From positions 354,497,696 to 354,561,695 of the forward strand of contig NC_061513.1 of assembly GCF_022539505.1 (NCBI RefSeq): a DNA stretch of 64,000 nucleotides, written 5' to 3'. Position numbers and translations under genes: made by a program. Shown piece after piece: positions 45,413 to 57,317 of this stretch. This stretch comes from Lolium rigidum. Taxonomy: Eukaryota; Streptophyta; Magnoliopsida; Poales; Poaceae. The notes below the pieces were generated by a model, which was given only the letters and a program-made list of their open reading frames with translations, did not search any database and had not been told where the DNA came from. Position 1 is the first letter of the stretch, and every line of letters starts with the position of its first letter.

Positions 45413-46196
45413 TATTGCCGCGCGCGCGCAGGGGGCGAGGAGTGCGCCGGCTGGCGGCTGTTCTTGGAGCTAGCTGAGCTGCTTGGATTGGATTCCGACC
45501 GTGCGCTTGCTGAGTGAGAGTCCTTGGAGGGAGGAGATCTATAGGCCAAGTGAATGAAGGAAGGTAGACGAAGAAGGTGAGGTGAGGTAAGGGAAAAGGG
45601 ACGGGTCACCTTCCGGATGGTTCGTCCTCACCAAATCATTTTGCTACTGCTACTGCTGCTCAGCTGCTGCTTTCCTTTACCTTTTTTTAAGCAACTCTCC
45701 TTCATAATTCTCTTTTGTGGAAGCACCAAAATTTCTCCCTGAAATTATTAAGCAGACAGTGCCTAGCACTTGACACGCACGGCTAGTTTACTCTTTGAGC
45801 CGTAGCAGTGCTTCAAATGCTGCTAGTAATGTCTACTTTAATTTGTCTCTCCAAAGCTTCCGTAGCTAGGAGCAATTACGTTTCAGGGAGTGATATCCTG
45901 AGCCAGAGCTACAATCACCCTCCGAAAATTGACCTGCAGAACGGCATATGTGGATTAATAGAAGCTCAATTTGTAGTGACTACAAAACTAATGGTAGCAG
46001 TAGCATTTGTGATCGTTGGGGCCGACCGGAGATAGTGTTACAGTTACTTCATTGAAGACGTGTGTGATACGGATTTGGGTTGGGCTGGCATCTCTGAGAT
46101 CAGACTCTCAATTGCAAGTTGATTTTTATTTGTCTCCTAACCTAAATTGGTCTCTTTAGATCGAAGTCTTCTAGAATAATAAAATATTGGAAGTTA

Positions 46197-46284
46197 CTTC
46201 GATCCAAGATAAGTGTTGTCATTTTATTTTAAAATTAAACTAATTTGAGCCAAAACCTCGACACTTATTTTGTATTGGAGGAAG
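46197..46284. mobile_element. Short Stowaway MITE
   Basis: 88 bases between TA duplications, with ends cttcgatccaagataagtgt and the complement of cttcctccaatacaaaataa. Non-coding. Confidence 0.7.
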
Positions 46285-46299
46285 TACTTTTTTTTAATC

Positions 46300-49200
46300 A
46301 AATTGAGGAGCCATGGCTCCCTACTTCATTATATTTTAACTGATTATAATATGAAGAACCCCAATTGTTCTATGTTAAGGCAGTCAATAAAACATCACCC
46401 CATATTCTTTAACCTAACAGACGACTAACATTATCCATGGTCAACGAAGGAGAGTGATTGCTTCTATCACCACAATATTCACTAGTCTCGCCTTGCAACC
46501 GCAATAACATCATTTAACCATGCACAATGTCGTAACATGACCACATATTATACCATTAGGACTAAATACATCCATACAATTCATTGTAATGCTAGGGTTC
46601 CCCATTTCTCCAAGAACTAATGAAACTATTGAGACCGGCGGAACCACAATAACATTTATTAACTCATTATCAAACATCGGGATTCTTCTTGCGCTCAATG
46701 CTCTGACCAAACGGCTTCCAACGTGTGATCGGGATAGACAACCACTGAGACCGCATGCCAAATAGGTATTGCGAACAGAGCAGACACCCGTGGGGAGCGA
46801 GAGATGTCGCCCGGAGTCTCCATGCTAATGCTCCCATCGTGCACCATACCTTTGTAGGACCCCCCAGGAAGAGCCGTCCTCCCACAAGGAGTCGTTAGAG
46901 GCAATGTGAGCTTGACCAACAAAAACCCTAGGATCCGACAGGATGCGGAAAGGGGAAATGAGGCAGGGGAGGAGAAGAAGTTGGGTTTTGGGGAAGGAGT
47001 GTGGACCGGTGAGGTGGCGTGCCCGAGTAGGAGGGGGCGGAGGTGAAAGGGGAGGGGAGGGGTAGGGGCTCTCAGCTCTGACATATCTCCCTAAAGAGAG
47101 TGGATGTGATATCATGTCCTGCAAAATATTCGTACAGCATTCGAAAGTGACATGTTTAAAAATTCCACATGTTTTTTTTTCTTTGTAGGATACTAGGACT
47201 CACGAAGTTGTGACATTCCAATTCTAAGCTATTTTCTCTATTATGTGTTTTGATTTGATGAGAACCCCTTCCATATTTTATTTTGCTTTTCTGATTCGAC
47301 TATGTCACAAATAATGCAAGGAGTCTAGCCCAACTATCCAATTTCGCATGTCAAATTTTGCAGTCAGTAAAAAAAAATCCATTATGAAATACTGTCAAAC
47401 ATGCACTCTTGCATCACATTTGTATCTTCCCTAAAGGCATCCATTGTTTAGAATTCGGAACGTAGGATCTAGCTCAGTGTCAACGTCCTTGATTGTTGGC
47501 ATGAAACTTGCGGAGCCAAACTTCCCTGTAGATGCAGTTGTCTCGTCACTTCATTTCCCTTCTGCCCATGGCTAACTGATCAACGGCAGCACGCCCCACG
47601 AAAGCGAGGGCGATTCACGAAAGAACTAGCTTGCTTGCTAATAAAATCTGCTGCCGGTGCCCGGTCCATCGTCGATTTGATTTCATCAAACTATATTTTA
47701 TCAGATCTAATATACTATAATATATGTACTATGTATTGGAGATGTATGCGTTTTATATATTGTATGTTGTGGGGTTAGCGTGGAGAGACAGTGAGAATTC
47801 AGATTCAGGTTTCTGTAGTAGTTCGTGCAAGGTAGAACGTCCCCTGCAGTCCAGCTGTGCCCCGCAACTGAAGCTGCTCATGCGTGCCCTACTAGCTCGA
47901 ACTAAGCCTGATTTTCTCCCGTTTATTTATTGACGATGAGAGGGTTGCTCGTGAGTTTTGCTCTGCTGGCAGACTAAGCAAAATCGTGCCTTGAGAAGCA
48001 AATACTAAATTAAGGTCGTGTGATCAGTTCCATACCTTTCCGCTTTATGTTACCCAACCATATGCATTTTCTGAATTATGTATACCTACTTACAAATGTT
48101 TTCAGCGCACAAAAGAATACACAAGGGGGACCGGCACACGCAAGCACGAACATCGCCCAACATCACCGCAGCAAGCTTGGAACCTTGCCCATCGCCACTG
48201 AGGGCTCCTTTGATTTAAAAGGAATTTCAAAAGACTTGCGAAGGATTCAGTCCCTTGGAAAATATTCAGGTGTTGGTTGCTTGATTCGAAGGGTTAGAAT
48301 TAAAAAAATCTTTTAAAGGATTCATTTTCCCTTCAGTTTGAAGATTTTTTTTATTTGCGTCAAAAAAAAGTTTGAAGATTTTTTTTTATCCACTCTAACC
48401 TCATGTTAGAATTCTTTTGCTTTACCTGCGATTCAAGGACATACGTGATCTAAATTTGTGTAGTTTTCTAACCTTGTAGTATTCAAAATGACATGTCATC
48501 CAATCCTATGGTTCGTCCAACATGCCACAAGCTCTTTTTCGATTTTCTTTACACACATGTGGCCCATGTTGCGATGATTATGTAGTCTGTTCTAGATGTT
48601 GCATGCATGTTGTAATGTTTTTCTCATGTTGTTGCAAATGTTGCTCTCTATATTGTATATATTGCCATGATGATTATCGGTGATTTGTTGTTAGTAATGA
48701 AGATTTGTTGCATACATAATTTTTGGCAAATGGATATGTTTGAAAAGCTACAATGCTTATGCATGTTTTTTTTTTGGCATATAATGAGCAAAAATATATT
48801 GCGAGGATGTTGCATGTGAAAATATCATGATGTGAACAGTAGAATCAAGATTCAGGTCAAATTGGACGCCGCACCATCACTAGCACTACCATAGGCATTT
48901 GTCGAGCAAATAGCTGTGCTTTCTTTTGGTACATTCCAGAGTGCACACTAGCAAATAAGCAGCTGTTACGTTAGCTGCTAAAACCATTTGCACATGAGAT
49001 GGAAATGTCCCCTATCATTTATATTCTGCCTTTTCTCCATAAATTAACAAGAAATCGCTCTGAAAAAGACGGACTACTTGAACTGCACCAAACACAGCCT
49101 TGTCAATGGCCATGAACCTTACTTGTAAATTAAAACTTTCCTTTCCAGCTGTACAACCAGTTATTAAGAAGACTCTTTCCTAGTCATAAATTAATCATAC

Positions 49201-49900
49201 CGACCCGGCGATGACGTCTGTGCCCCAAGAAAACCGTAACCAAGCAAGATGAAGCTTCGTTCAAACGTCAGTACTATGTGAGATTGGAATGGAGCTCTCG
49301 ATGTTACGTTTTGCTTGTTGGCACAAGATATTTATTCTTTTTGCGTAGAAAACATTTATTTTTTTGCAACTCCTTGAATCAGGATTCTGCAGTGTTATAG
49401 AATGTATTGTATATGTTCTGTTGCAAACAAGAGGGTAATAAAATCGGCATTCCCGCCTTACAATAGCTACCTACTGCCATTTTTTTTTTGCTGTTCACAA
49501 ATGACAACGTCTAAACAACAAACTACTCCTTAGCTCCCCCATCCCATAAAAAAAACTACTCCTTAGCTCCCCCATCCCATAAAAGAATTATCTCAGGCAA
49601 ATGTGGCCAGCTATCACAAGATCGAATAAATGTGAAAATTAGCTCCTTAGCGGGCTATCTGTCTTATTGTCGGCTAATTGTCGTCTCTGTTTTTTTATCT
49701 TCATGACAGAACGGGACAAACTCCTGATATTGGAAAAGGAGAAGTGGCTAGGGGTAACACCCAAGCTAATTTAAGCGCATTTCTAGCCCTAGCTATCAAT
49801 CGACGACATATATAGACAATGCTTAGCACCGTTGCAAACTACATATGTTCTCCCCTTTCATAACGACATTGCATTATCAACTATTCTAGCTGTTCTGAGT
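46300..49900. other. Intergenic, low gene content
   Basis: Non-coding on inspection. At 46510-47120 the minus strand shows several overlapping weak ORFs without motifs. 48195-48550 holds a Harbinger-like remnant beginning gggctcctttgattta. A 33-36-base tandem duplication (actactccttagctccccc twice) lies at 49521-49588. No gene is supported. Confidence 0.5.
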
Positions 49901-49924
49901 GATTTTGGAAGAACGACAGGAAGA

Positions 49925-50813
49925 GCTCTCGTCTCCTCCCACCTCTCTCTCCCTCCCCACCCCCGTTGGAAGTCCCCTCCTCCCTCCCGGCTCTTCTCCC
50001 CCTTTCCTCCGGCGGTGCTACCGGCCGGAGTGGAGGGGGGAGGAGAGGCCGGCCGCCTCCCCTGTATAGTGGTAGGATTAGTTTGTTTCCCCAAGTGAAG
50101 TATGCCTCTATGCCGCTAGTTTGGAGCGGTTTGCTCGATCTGTCTGGACAGATCGGGTGTCTAGGGTTCGTCCTCTTCGTCCTTTGGCTCCAATGGCCGG
50201 AGCTGCAGGCGACGACGGCGAGCGCCGCTTCCTTGAATAAAGCTGGAGACTTTGGTGGGAGTGATTTGGAGATGGAAAGCTCCACCCCATGTTTATGTCC
50301 TGCCGTGGTGGTGAGGGGAAACAAAGAGGTGCAGCTCTCCACTTCTTCAGATGGCTTCTTCCCCGATGGTGGATCTTCCCCGACAAATGCATCCAAGCCG
50401 GTGGCAATCTTGCCACGGCTATCCTTGGCCATGGAGGCCAATCTGCAACCTCCAAATCGGAGGCTACTCTCCGTCCTGTCTGCCGGAGCTCGACGCCTAG
50501 ATGCTGCCAAGTGGTTCGTCCCCGGAAGCCTCAAGGTAGCCATCGACGACAGTTTCTCGCCGGAAAGGGGCGCTTGAGTGCTCTCGTCCTGCTCCTCGGC
50601 GGCGACGCCTTGAGGACGCCGGCGGCTGGTGGCAGAGATACCCAAGGTCTTGATTGCTTTTCCAGTTTCTTTGCTAGGGTGTTTCTTGCAAAAGTACAAG
50701 CCTTATCTTCAAATTTTCAGTTCTTTAGGACGAGTGATGTAAAGGGCCTGTATGAAAATTGTACCTGCCACGTGCTATGCTAATATATGATCCACTTTCT
50801 TGTTCAAAAAAAA
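49925..50813 (+). mobile_element. Second copy of the poly-A retroposon
   Basis: A pyrimidine-rich start (ctcccacctctctctccctc) is followed by a GC-rich body and an A run at 50805-50814. The 3' half is similar to 27050-27485: ccatggaggccaatctgcaac, cagtttctttgctagggtgt and ttgtacctgccacgtg. No target duplication could be fixed for this copy. Confidence 0.75.
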
Positions 50814-50828
50814 AACGGAAATTCAATT

Positions 50829-51215
50829 GGGCTCCCGGGTGCGTATGCTCCCTCTACCAACAAAATATATTTTGAAGTGTGGAAAAATTTTAACAAAAAA
50901 TTCTACATGTACATCTCCATAATATGTGTGTATGCGTCAAGTTTCATGAAAAAATAATATTTTTTGTGGTCTATGTAAAAAAGAGAAAACTTATCCAATG
51001 AAAAGCATTGTTTTCAGCACTGAATTTTGTCTTTTTTACACACGTCACATGATAAGTTCATTTTTTATGAAACAACTTTGTGAGCGCATAGCACGTGAAG
51101 ATGTACGTGCGAATTTTTTGTTTCAATTTTTTTGAAATTTAAAATATGTATAAGATGCATTTCAAAATATAGGGAGCATATGCTCCCATGTTCCAAAACA
51201 CCACTCCCAGCTATT
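50829..51215. repeat. Inverted-repeat (foldback) element
   Basis: The left arm starts gggctcccgggtgcgtatgc and the right arm is the complement of gggagcatatgctcccta. Internal matches include the pair ttacacacgtcac and tgtgtatgcgtc. The two halves are roughly inverted, with ends both rich in gctccc. Non-coding, AT-rich, probably a MITE of unknown class. Confidence 0.6.
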
Positions 51216-51870
51216 CTAGGTTCTAGCTAAGCCATGGATGATGATACTATTAAAGTAGCAGTAGCACACTAGCACGGGATCATGTCAAAGAGAAAGAAAA
51301 GGTAGCAGTACAAGATTCCAAGGGCACACGCGTGGTCGCGTGATCAACAAAAGCGCCGGAACAAAACATGTCCAGAAGCGCAGCACCAATCCGGGGTAGG
51401 AAGTACACAGCACCGACAGAGGGTCACGCAGGACCGCCGCTCCCATTTGCTGCTGGCCAGAGGATTTCACTGCAGCCGACGACGGCATACATCATCCTGC
51501 TTGAATCGATCCAACACGCTGGTATCAGCCAGCAAGAAGGGTGTGATACGCGTATATCCAACTGCACACATCACATGGGTCAGGATTCGGGCAGACCTGA
51601 AGTGATACAGGAATATATTTTCCTTTGTTTCTGAACTTGTTGCATCTTGTGGCAAGGGTGTCGGCAAAACAATCAAGTTAGGAAGCTCAGTTTATAACTG
51701 AAACAATTCGCCATAAAAGTAGCTATGAAGTAGGTCAAATAATCAGTAAACTAGGCAGATCTAACCGGACAAACAATAATACACATAATCGGCCGCAATA
51801 AAACTAAGCTAAACAAGCTTTTCTGTAATACAACTTACTGGGCATCAAGATTTCCGTCTGCATGCAGTGC
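51216..51870. other. Intergenic, no gene seen
   Basis: No convincing coding region. The small ORFs in 51285-51676 lack motifs. Confidence 0.5.
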
Positions 51871-52328
51871 TAAGGGCGCGTTTGGTAAGCTGCATCTAAT
51901 TCTTGCACCACTGGTGCAGTGAGAAAAAGTTCACTGCGCTTCTAAGACGGACCATGGGCCATAAAAGTCACGTTGTTTGGTGGCCTGCACAGAGTTTTTT
52001 CGGCCCGTGGAGATTTGGGCTCTGCCCGTTTGGTAGGTTGGTTTTCAGGCCTTGTAGCAGCCCAGAACGACGCCACTACTGTTTGGTTGCAATCCATAAT
52101 CCGCTTCTACTTACCTCTTCCTTTCAGTCGTGAGGTTACCAACGATCAATATCACAAGCAAGAACACAATCATAGACGACAGAGAACTTAGCAGTGATCA
52201 TAGACGATACAAGTTCATGATACACCATTTTTCAGACACGGCCATAGTTCTGGACACATCAGACATGATCATAGTTCAACACACCAGACACGAACACCAA
52301 CTAGACACGACATGGTACCAGGTTAGCT

Positions 52329-52777
52329 TCAGACATGATGCTCGAAGACGACACACCTGGTGTCATTGCCATGGTACGGGCACCTGCTAACCACCTCAGT
52401 GCAGGTGTGGTCGAAGATGACCACACTGTACTCAAAGGAGAACACCTTCTTGAAGGTGAGGAACTGGCCTACCTTGAGCTGATGGGCGATGGCGAAGGCC
52501 GTCCACCCCTGGTCGATGAATGTGTCATTACCTTCTCTCCTCATAGTCATCCTCCAGTTGCATCCAGTGTTGGTGGTGACGATGATGTTGGAAGAAATTT
52601 CTTCGAACCACTTGACGAAAGCTTTAAGGATCATGAGCCGGCCGAAGGTGGGCTTGAAGATGATGTAGAGGAAGTGGTCTGGTCTGCGTCCTTGTGGAAG
52701 TGGCCGACCTTAGCCGGACTTCCACGACGCTTCTTTGCTGGTCCCTCGCCGGGAACCTCAGCAGGTGACCCAAGCAT
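52329..52777 (-). pseudogene. B3 DNA-binding domain protein, frameshifted by a 5-base duplication
   Basis: A minus-strand frame from ATG at 52777 reads MLGSPAEVPGEGPAKKRRGS and then PAKVGHFHKDAD. After that a tandem 'cagac cagac' duplication near 52690 shifts the frame. In the second frame the B3 fold continues: FLYIIFKPTFGRLMILKAFV, VTTNTGCNWRMTMRREGN, IDQGWTAFAIAHQLKVGQFL, SVVIFDHTCTEVV, then ends at 52329 after CVVFEHHV. These are hallmark B3/REM transcription-factor segments. It is broken only at this one place, so it is a young pseudogene or a sequencing slip. Confidence 0.8.
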
Positions 52778-52869
52778 GATCTTCTCAGTATGCCAGAAGA
52801 ACACATGCCATTAGAGGTATGCCTGCTCACAAGTAGTTTAGATGAAAATGGACATTGATAACATTAGTA

Positions 52870-53330
52870 AGTCCTCATACATTTGCTCACACAGCAGGCA
52901 TAGGAAGTGGCCACAAACTAAGTGTAGTGTGCAACGACTGTGGCACACATGGCTAAGTTTGAGGCCACCACCCTAGCCTTTCATTGTGCCTTTGTTCAAT
53001 CATTGACCAACGCAAATGAGGCCTCATACATTTGGTCACATGGCAGGCAGATGGACTGTCTCCAAACTAAGTCTAATGTGCAACGAATATGACACACACG
53101 ACTAAGTTTGAAGGCAACGCATTGCCTTCCATTGTTCCTTTGTTGAATCATTGGCCAATGCACTAGACAAACCAAAACGAGGGATCACACGGCATGCAAA
53201 GGGATTGTCCGCAAACTAAGTCTAGTGTGCCAGTAATATGGCACACATGACTAAGTTTGAGGGGAGCACCCTACCTTCCGTTGTGCCTTAGTTGAATCAT
53301 TGACCAATGCAAAACTGAAGAAGCAGAAAC
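52870..53330 (-). repeat. Three tandem copies of a 149-base unit
   Basis: The anchor aaactaag recurs at 52915, 53064 and 53213, period 149. Each copy carries 'tcatacattt', 'gtgtgcaacga', 'gactaagtttga' and 'cattgttcctttgttgaatc'-like words. It lies between the B3 remnant and the coiled-coil fragment, in what would be intron or spacer DNA. No coding. Confidence 0.9.
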
Positions 53331-53639
53331 ATGCAAAACAGGGTATCAAAGGCCTCATACAATGAGGACATATGGAGGAGATGTTTGACCAGAACCAATG
53401 GCATGGTCATGTTCAGTCATGTCATAGGTTCTGATCAATCATCTCCTCATACTATGATCCTAGGTTATAACCATTGGCCTAGTTCAATCAAGAAACAACA
53501 CAAGTAGTAGTTTAAATTGAGTACATTACGAGTGGTACTTAGGGTACATTACAAATTCTACTTAGACCATATTACAAATTCTCCTACAGTACATCTCGAA
53601 CACATTCATCACTCGTCACAAGTAGTCCTGATCCTCTTG

Positions 53640-53868
53640 AGCTTATCCTTGATTGCAAAGTTCACTTGAAGCAGATCGTATATGTCATACTCTAGCTTTC
53701 TCTTCTCAGCCTCTAAAGCTTTTTTTCTGCCTCCCATTCCTGTTTCTTAACCCTCATCACTTGTGCTTGTGTTCTCTGCAGATTCTTGAGCATAACAACT
53801 TCGTTCTTCAAGTCCTCCCACTCATCTTGCATCTGAACAAACTAGCGCGACTCGGCTTAATCTTTCGC
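53640..53868 (-). pseudogene. Coiled-coil protein fragment
   Basis: Reading the minus strand with one frameshift gives MQDEWEDLKNEVVMLKNLQR, KKQEWEAEKK and LEAEKRKLEYDIYDLLQVNF, then IKDKLKRIRTTCDE and a stop. This is a clear heptad-rich coiled coil. Grass proteins with a GRF zinc finger have similar C-terminal coiled coils ending in a charged KIKxICDE-type tail; this link is from memory. The zinc finger is not seen. Confidence 0.5.
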
Positions 53869-54651
53869 ACAATAATCACAACATGCTAAACCCGAACACA
53901 AAAAACCTTCCCCTCTATGCATGCACAGTAAAATCTGGCAATTTCACCAATCCAAAGCCCGGTCTATGAAGGATCTACCGCGATTGGAGATTAGAGTAAC
54001 ATATCTAAGCAAATCGAGACCGTGAACAACAAGAACTGGACAAGAACAGCAAGCAATGGCGAGGAACACCGTGACCCTATCCTAATGGAAACACTAGCAG
54101 ATCTAATGTGCATGTCGTCGCAAATGTCCGAGCATGGCCTGTTATGGCACAACGAGTAAGAGGGTGAGAAGCAGATGTCGTTACCGCCATTGTTCCGGCC
54201 GAGGACGAGCTCGAGGTCGCGGGCGAACTAGAGATGCCGATGAAGACTGCCGAGCAGGTTCAGGCCGATGTCGCGGTGCTGCTCGCTGACTCCTCCTCCG
54301 GTACCGGTGCTCCTCCTTGCGGTGGTCCGGTGGATTGGTCGCTGGGAGGGAAACCGCCTGGTGATGTGACAGTCGCGAGTGAGAGGGAGAGGGGAGCGGT
54401 GAGGCTAATTATGGCGCGTGTTCCCGAAGGGACGCGGCGTTTCCGCCTCCCTTCCCCACGCGTGCAGCCTTCTAGCCACAACGGACCTGGGTCCAAAAAA
54501 ACTGCCATTCCAAACGTTCCTCCAGGACCTGTCCAAAGGGTGCTTTGAGACCCGGTGCAACAACGCGATGGCCTGCAGGCAACCAATCGAGTTCAAAATT
54601 TGTTGGGCCGATGCGAAGCAATGTCCATCCAGGCTACCAAACGCACCCTAA

Positions 54652-55155
54652 GAGACTCATCACCTCACTAATGGCTGGGGTCAGTTGCCAATTGGTAATG
54701 TACATCATTCAGGTCCATCTTACTGAAACGCTAGATATAATAAAACAAAACAAAAATGTAAGCAAGAACATATTATTTCTTTTAAAATCAGAAAATGCTG
54801 ATGCACTGCTATTGCACTCAACTCTGCATGTTAGGAAATTGATTGCATGAAATTGGTCTGATACTCTGATTTCTTAACAATGTAGCTTCAAATGGATTAT
54901 GCATACCATAATACTCGCTTGTACAAACTCAACTCTTAAATAAATTTCATACACGGTGTCACGGTGCCAGACTTCCAGTGGTAGGTAAAACACCACATGT
55001 GAACTTAGCTCAGAAATTATACAGAAGAGTTGTGTCTTTAGGAGATAGAGATCGACTCATGTTCGAGGCATGCCTTAACACTGATACATCTCTTTCCTTA
55101 TATTCCACTATATCTGTAACTCCACTGGTGCTTTCGCTTCTAAACCATATAAGAT
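54652..55155. other. 3' region of DENR, no other gene seen
   Basis: AT-rich sequence between the Harbinger element and the DENR stop codon, likely containing the DENR 3' UTR. No poly-A signal was assigned. Confidence 0.5.
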
Positions 55156-57317
55156 TTAAGCAGCAGCGACCTTCCTTCCATCTTCAATGAAATATATGGC
55201 CGATTCAGGTACCTAGAAAATAAAAAAAGCAATGAACAACAAATGAATATCGCTGTACTACCTTCCATGAAGACATCAATATTAACAAAATATAGCGGCT
55301 ACAGTAATGAGATTAAGGTGATAGCTGCTGAACTCAAATATCATTCAAATAAGTATTGCAATGTAAAGGTGTAACATCAGATTGTACTCCTTCGTAGCCT
55401 AAAGTTTGAATGGATTACTGACTGAGATTCAAAATAGACAGGCATATCTTGTTAGAAAGGAAACCTATATCAGAAATTGATGAAGACTAAGCGATTGTTT
55501 GTCTTGAGGACAGGAGTTGAAGTGCTGAACCATATGGAGATAGGCTCATTAGTTCCTACCTTAAAAGGCTTTAACCATCTCAGTAAAGTATAACAAATGC
55601 AGAGTACATCATTGGGCCGAAATGATAAATCTACACTCTATTATCCATAATAACAGTGACTGGTAGCAAGATCACCAAAAAGCTACCATGGTACTCCACT
55701 CCTATACAAAGCAGGGAGTAACTAAGTACTATTCCCTCCGTCCCATAATATAAGTTGTTATTATAACCAATCAGGTTGTAACATCTTATATTATGGAGGG
55801 GAGGAGGTACAGTAGCTTGATTTTGTTCCATTAGATAAGAAGCTGTTATTTTCTAGTGTTCTTGTGAAACCAAATCAAATTCAAAAGTTCAGAACGTATC
55901 AGAAAGCTACCATCTACAAAAGCACAGAGAAAACATAATCCATGATAAAATGGTGAAGAGATGAAAGATAAATTACGTCGGGCCATGTATCTGTAATGAA
56001 CTCTACAACATCATATGATATGTCCCCTTGCACATCAATTTGCTCCTTCTCGGTTGGGCCCTAGGAAACACATTACAGCAGAGACGATTAAGCAAAGCAC
56101 TAACGAACATGCAATACCTTCACAATCTAATAGATATTACTAATAAGTCTAATATACCTTGACAACAGAAGCTCCAGTAGCAAATTTCTTTCCGAGCTTC
56201 TTTGAAGCATCACTCAGCTTGACACCTAAAATTTCAGGAATAAACATGATCCATTAAACTACGGCCAACTTCAATGGCAAAGACTGCCATCAGGGAGCTT
56301 CAAAACAGGTTAAGCTTAAGCCTGGATCTAGCATCTAAAGGACAATCTCTTCTTGCAGCGTTTCAAATAAATCCATACTCGTTCTGTTTACTTCTACCCA
56401 TTTGACTCGTAAACAAGATAAGATGGCTTAACAACAGCACTCACCAAACAATTCAAGGCCTTTGACCACGGTAACACATTTGCGCTTGTTGCGGACAATC
56501 TTCTCAATAATAACCTCTTGCTTGTCCTACACATACAAAGGGAGCATCATCCATCAATATATTGGATACGTAGATTTAAATTGGCCCAAGCTCAAACGCT
56601 AAGATATCAATAAACCAGTGACTGACATTAAAATGGGCACATCACAATATCACATGCTAAACTAACGAGTCCTAGAGTCTAACATGAGATTGCCTCAGAA
56701 GCTGGACCGGACTAATCATCGCAAGCAATTCCTCAATTTCAGATTAACATCTATGAGTGAAGTTAGACAGCTTCAAAGTGAACCGTTGAAAGCACGTAAC
56801 TATGTAAGGGAACCAACCTTTTTCTTGAGCTTACCACCAGGCAGTCGTTTCACCTCTTCCTGCTTAGATGCCGAGGCACCCCCTGCAAGCACAGCAAACA
56901 TCAATTTTAACCGAAGTCGTCATATATAGAAGATTCACTTTCTAGCTCCTGCCAACCTGTGCTGGAGGAGCCATCGGCGGTGGAGATACCGACGCCTTGG
57001 AGGCGCTCGCCAACCTTATCTACGTCCTTCTCGCCCCCGCCTTGACGCCAAAACGGATCAACCGGACCACCACACGCAGCATTAGAAGTCGATAGCACAA
57101 ACAAAAGCATGCAACAGGAATAATAAGCCAGGCAGTTAGGTCAGCGAGGCGAACCGGAAGAGGAGGCGACGAGTTCCTCCGGGTAGACGCCGGGCGCGTG
57201 CGCGCGGAGCCACGGCTTGCAGCGCTCGAAGTCGGGCCCGAACTCGCAGTACTCGGCGGGGAGGCCGCAGACGCCGCAGTAGTTCACCTTCACCGGAGCC
57301 AGTTTGTCGGCCGCCAT
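55156..57317 (-). CDS. DENR: Density-regulated protein (DENR), translation re-initiation factor, 7 exons
   Basis: Minus-strand exons: 57155-57317, 56957-57040, 56818-56882, 56445-56526, 56158-56225, 55977-56060 and 55156-55212, all GT/AG, joining to 200 residues with no frameshift. The N-terminus MAADKLAPVKVNYCGVCGLP carries Cys14, Cys17, Cys24 and Cys33, a probable zinc-binding DENR motif. An acidic/basic linker follows (GGKLKKK), then a C-terminal SUI1 domain at about 105-190 (IIEKIVRNKRKCVTVVKGLE, KFATGASVVK, IDVQGDISYDVVEFITDTWP, IYFIEDGRK). In animals DENR and MCTS1 act with 40S ribosomes in re-initiation and tRNA/mRNA release; plant function is inferred. Length matches plant relatives near 200. 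The exon-2 acceptor 'tcaag|gc' is weak but gives the right frame. A 79-base Stowaway MITE sits in intron 6. Confidence 0.93.
55729..55807. mobile_element. 79-base Stowaway MITE in DENR intron 6
   Basis: Flanked by TA on both sides, with ends ctattccctccgtcccataa and the complement of cctcctcccctccataatat. It lies between exons 55156-55212 and 55977-56060 of DENR and does not touch a splice site. Confidence 0.85.

Larger units (their letters stand above)
51874..54648 (-). mobile_element. PIF/Harbinger-like non-autonomous element carrying gene sequences
   Basis: 2775 bases between TAA duplications (51871-51873 and 54649-54651). Ends are GGGCGCGTTTGGTA and the complement of GGGTGCGTTTGGTA, 13 of 14 bases matching. 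No Harbinger transposase can be read. Inside on the minus strand, in order from the right, are a GC-rich start, a coiled-coil coding fragment (about 53640-53870), a 149-base triple repeat (52870-53330) and a B3-domain pseudogene (52329-52777). The element looks like a gene-carrying Harbinger derivative. Confidence 0.7.

Noticed and set aside
44486..45517. 343-residue + strand ORF across the LEA_2 gene
   Set aside because: It is the GC-rich opposite-strand shadow of the minus-strand LEA_2 gene; it is Gly/Arg/Glu-rich, low in complexity and has no motif.
49881..50699. 272-residue minus-strand ORF
   Set aside because: Lies antisense to the poly-A retroposon and shows no conserved motif; likely chance.
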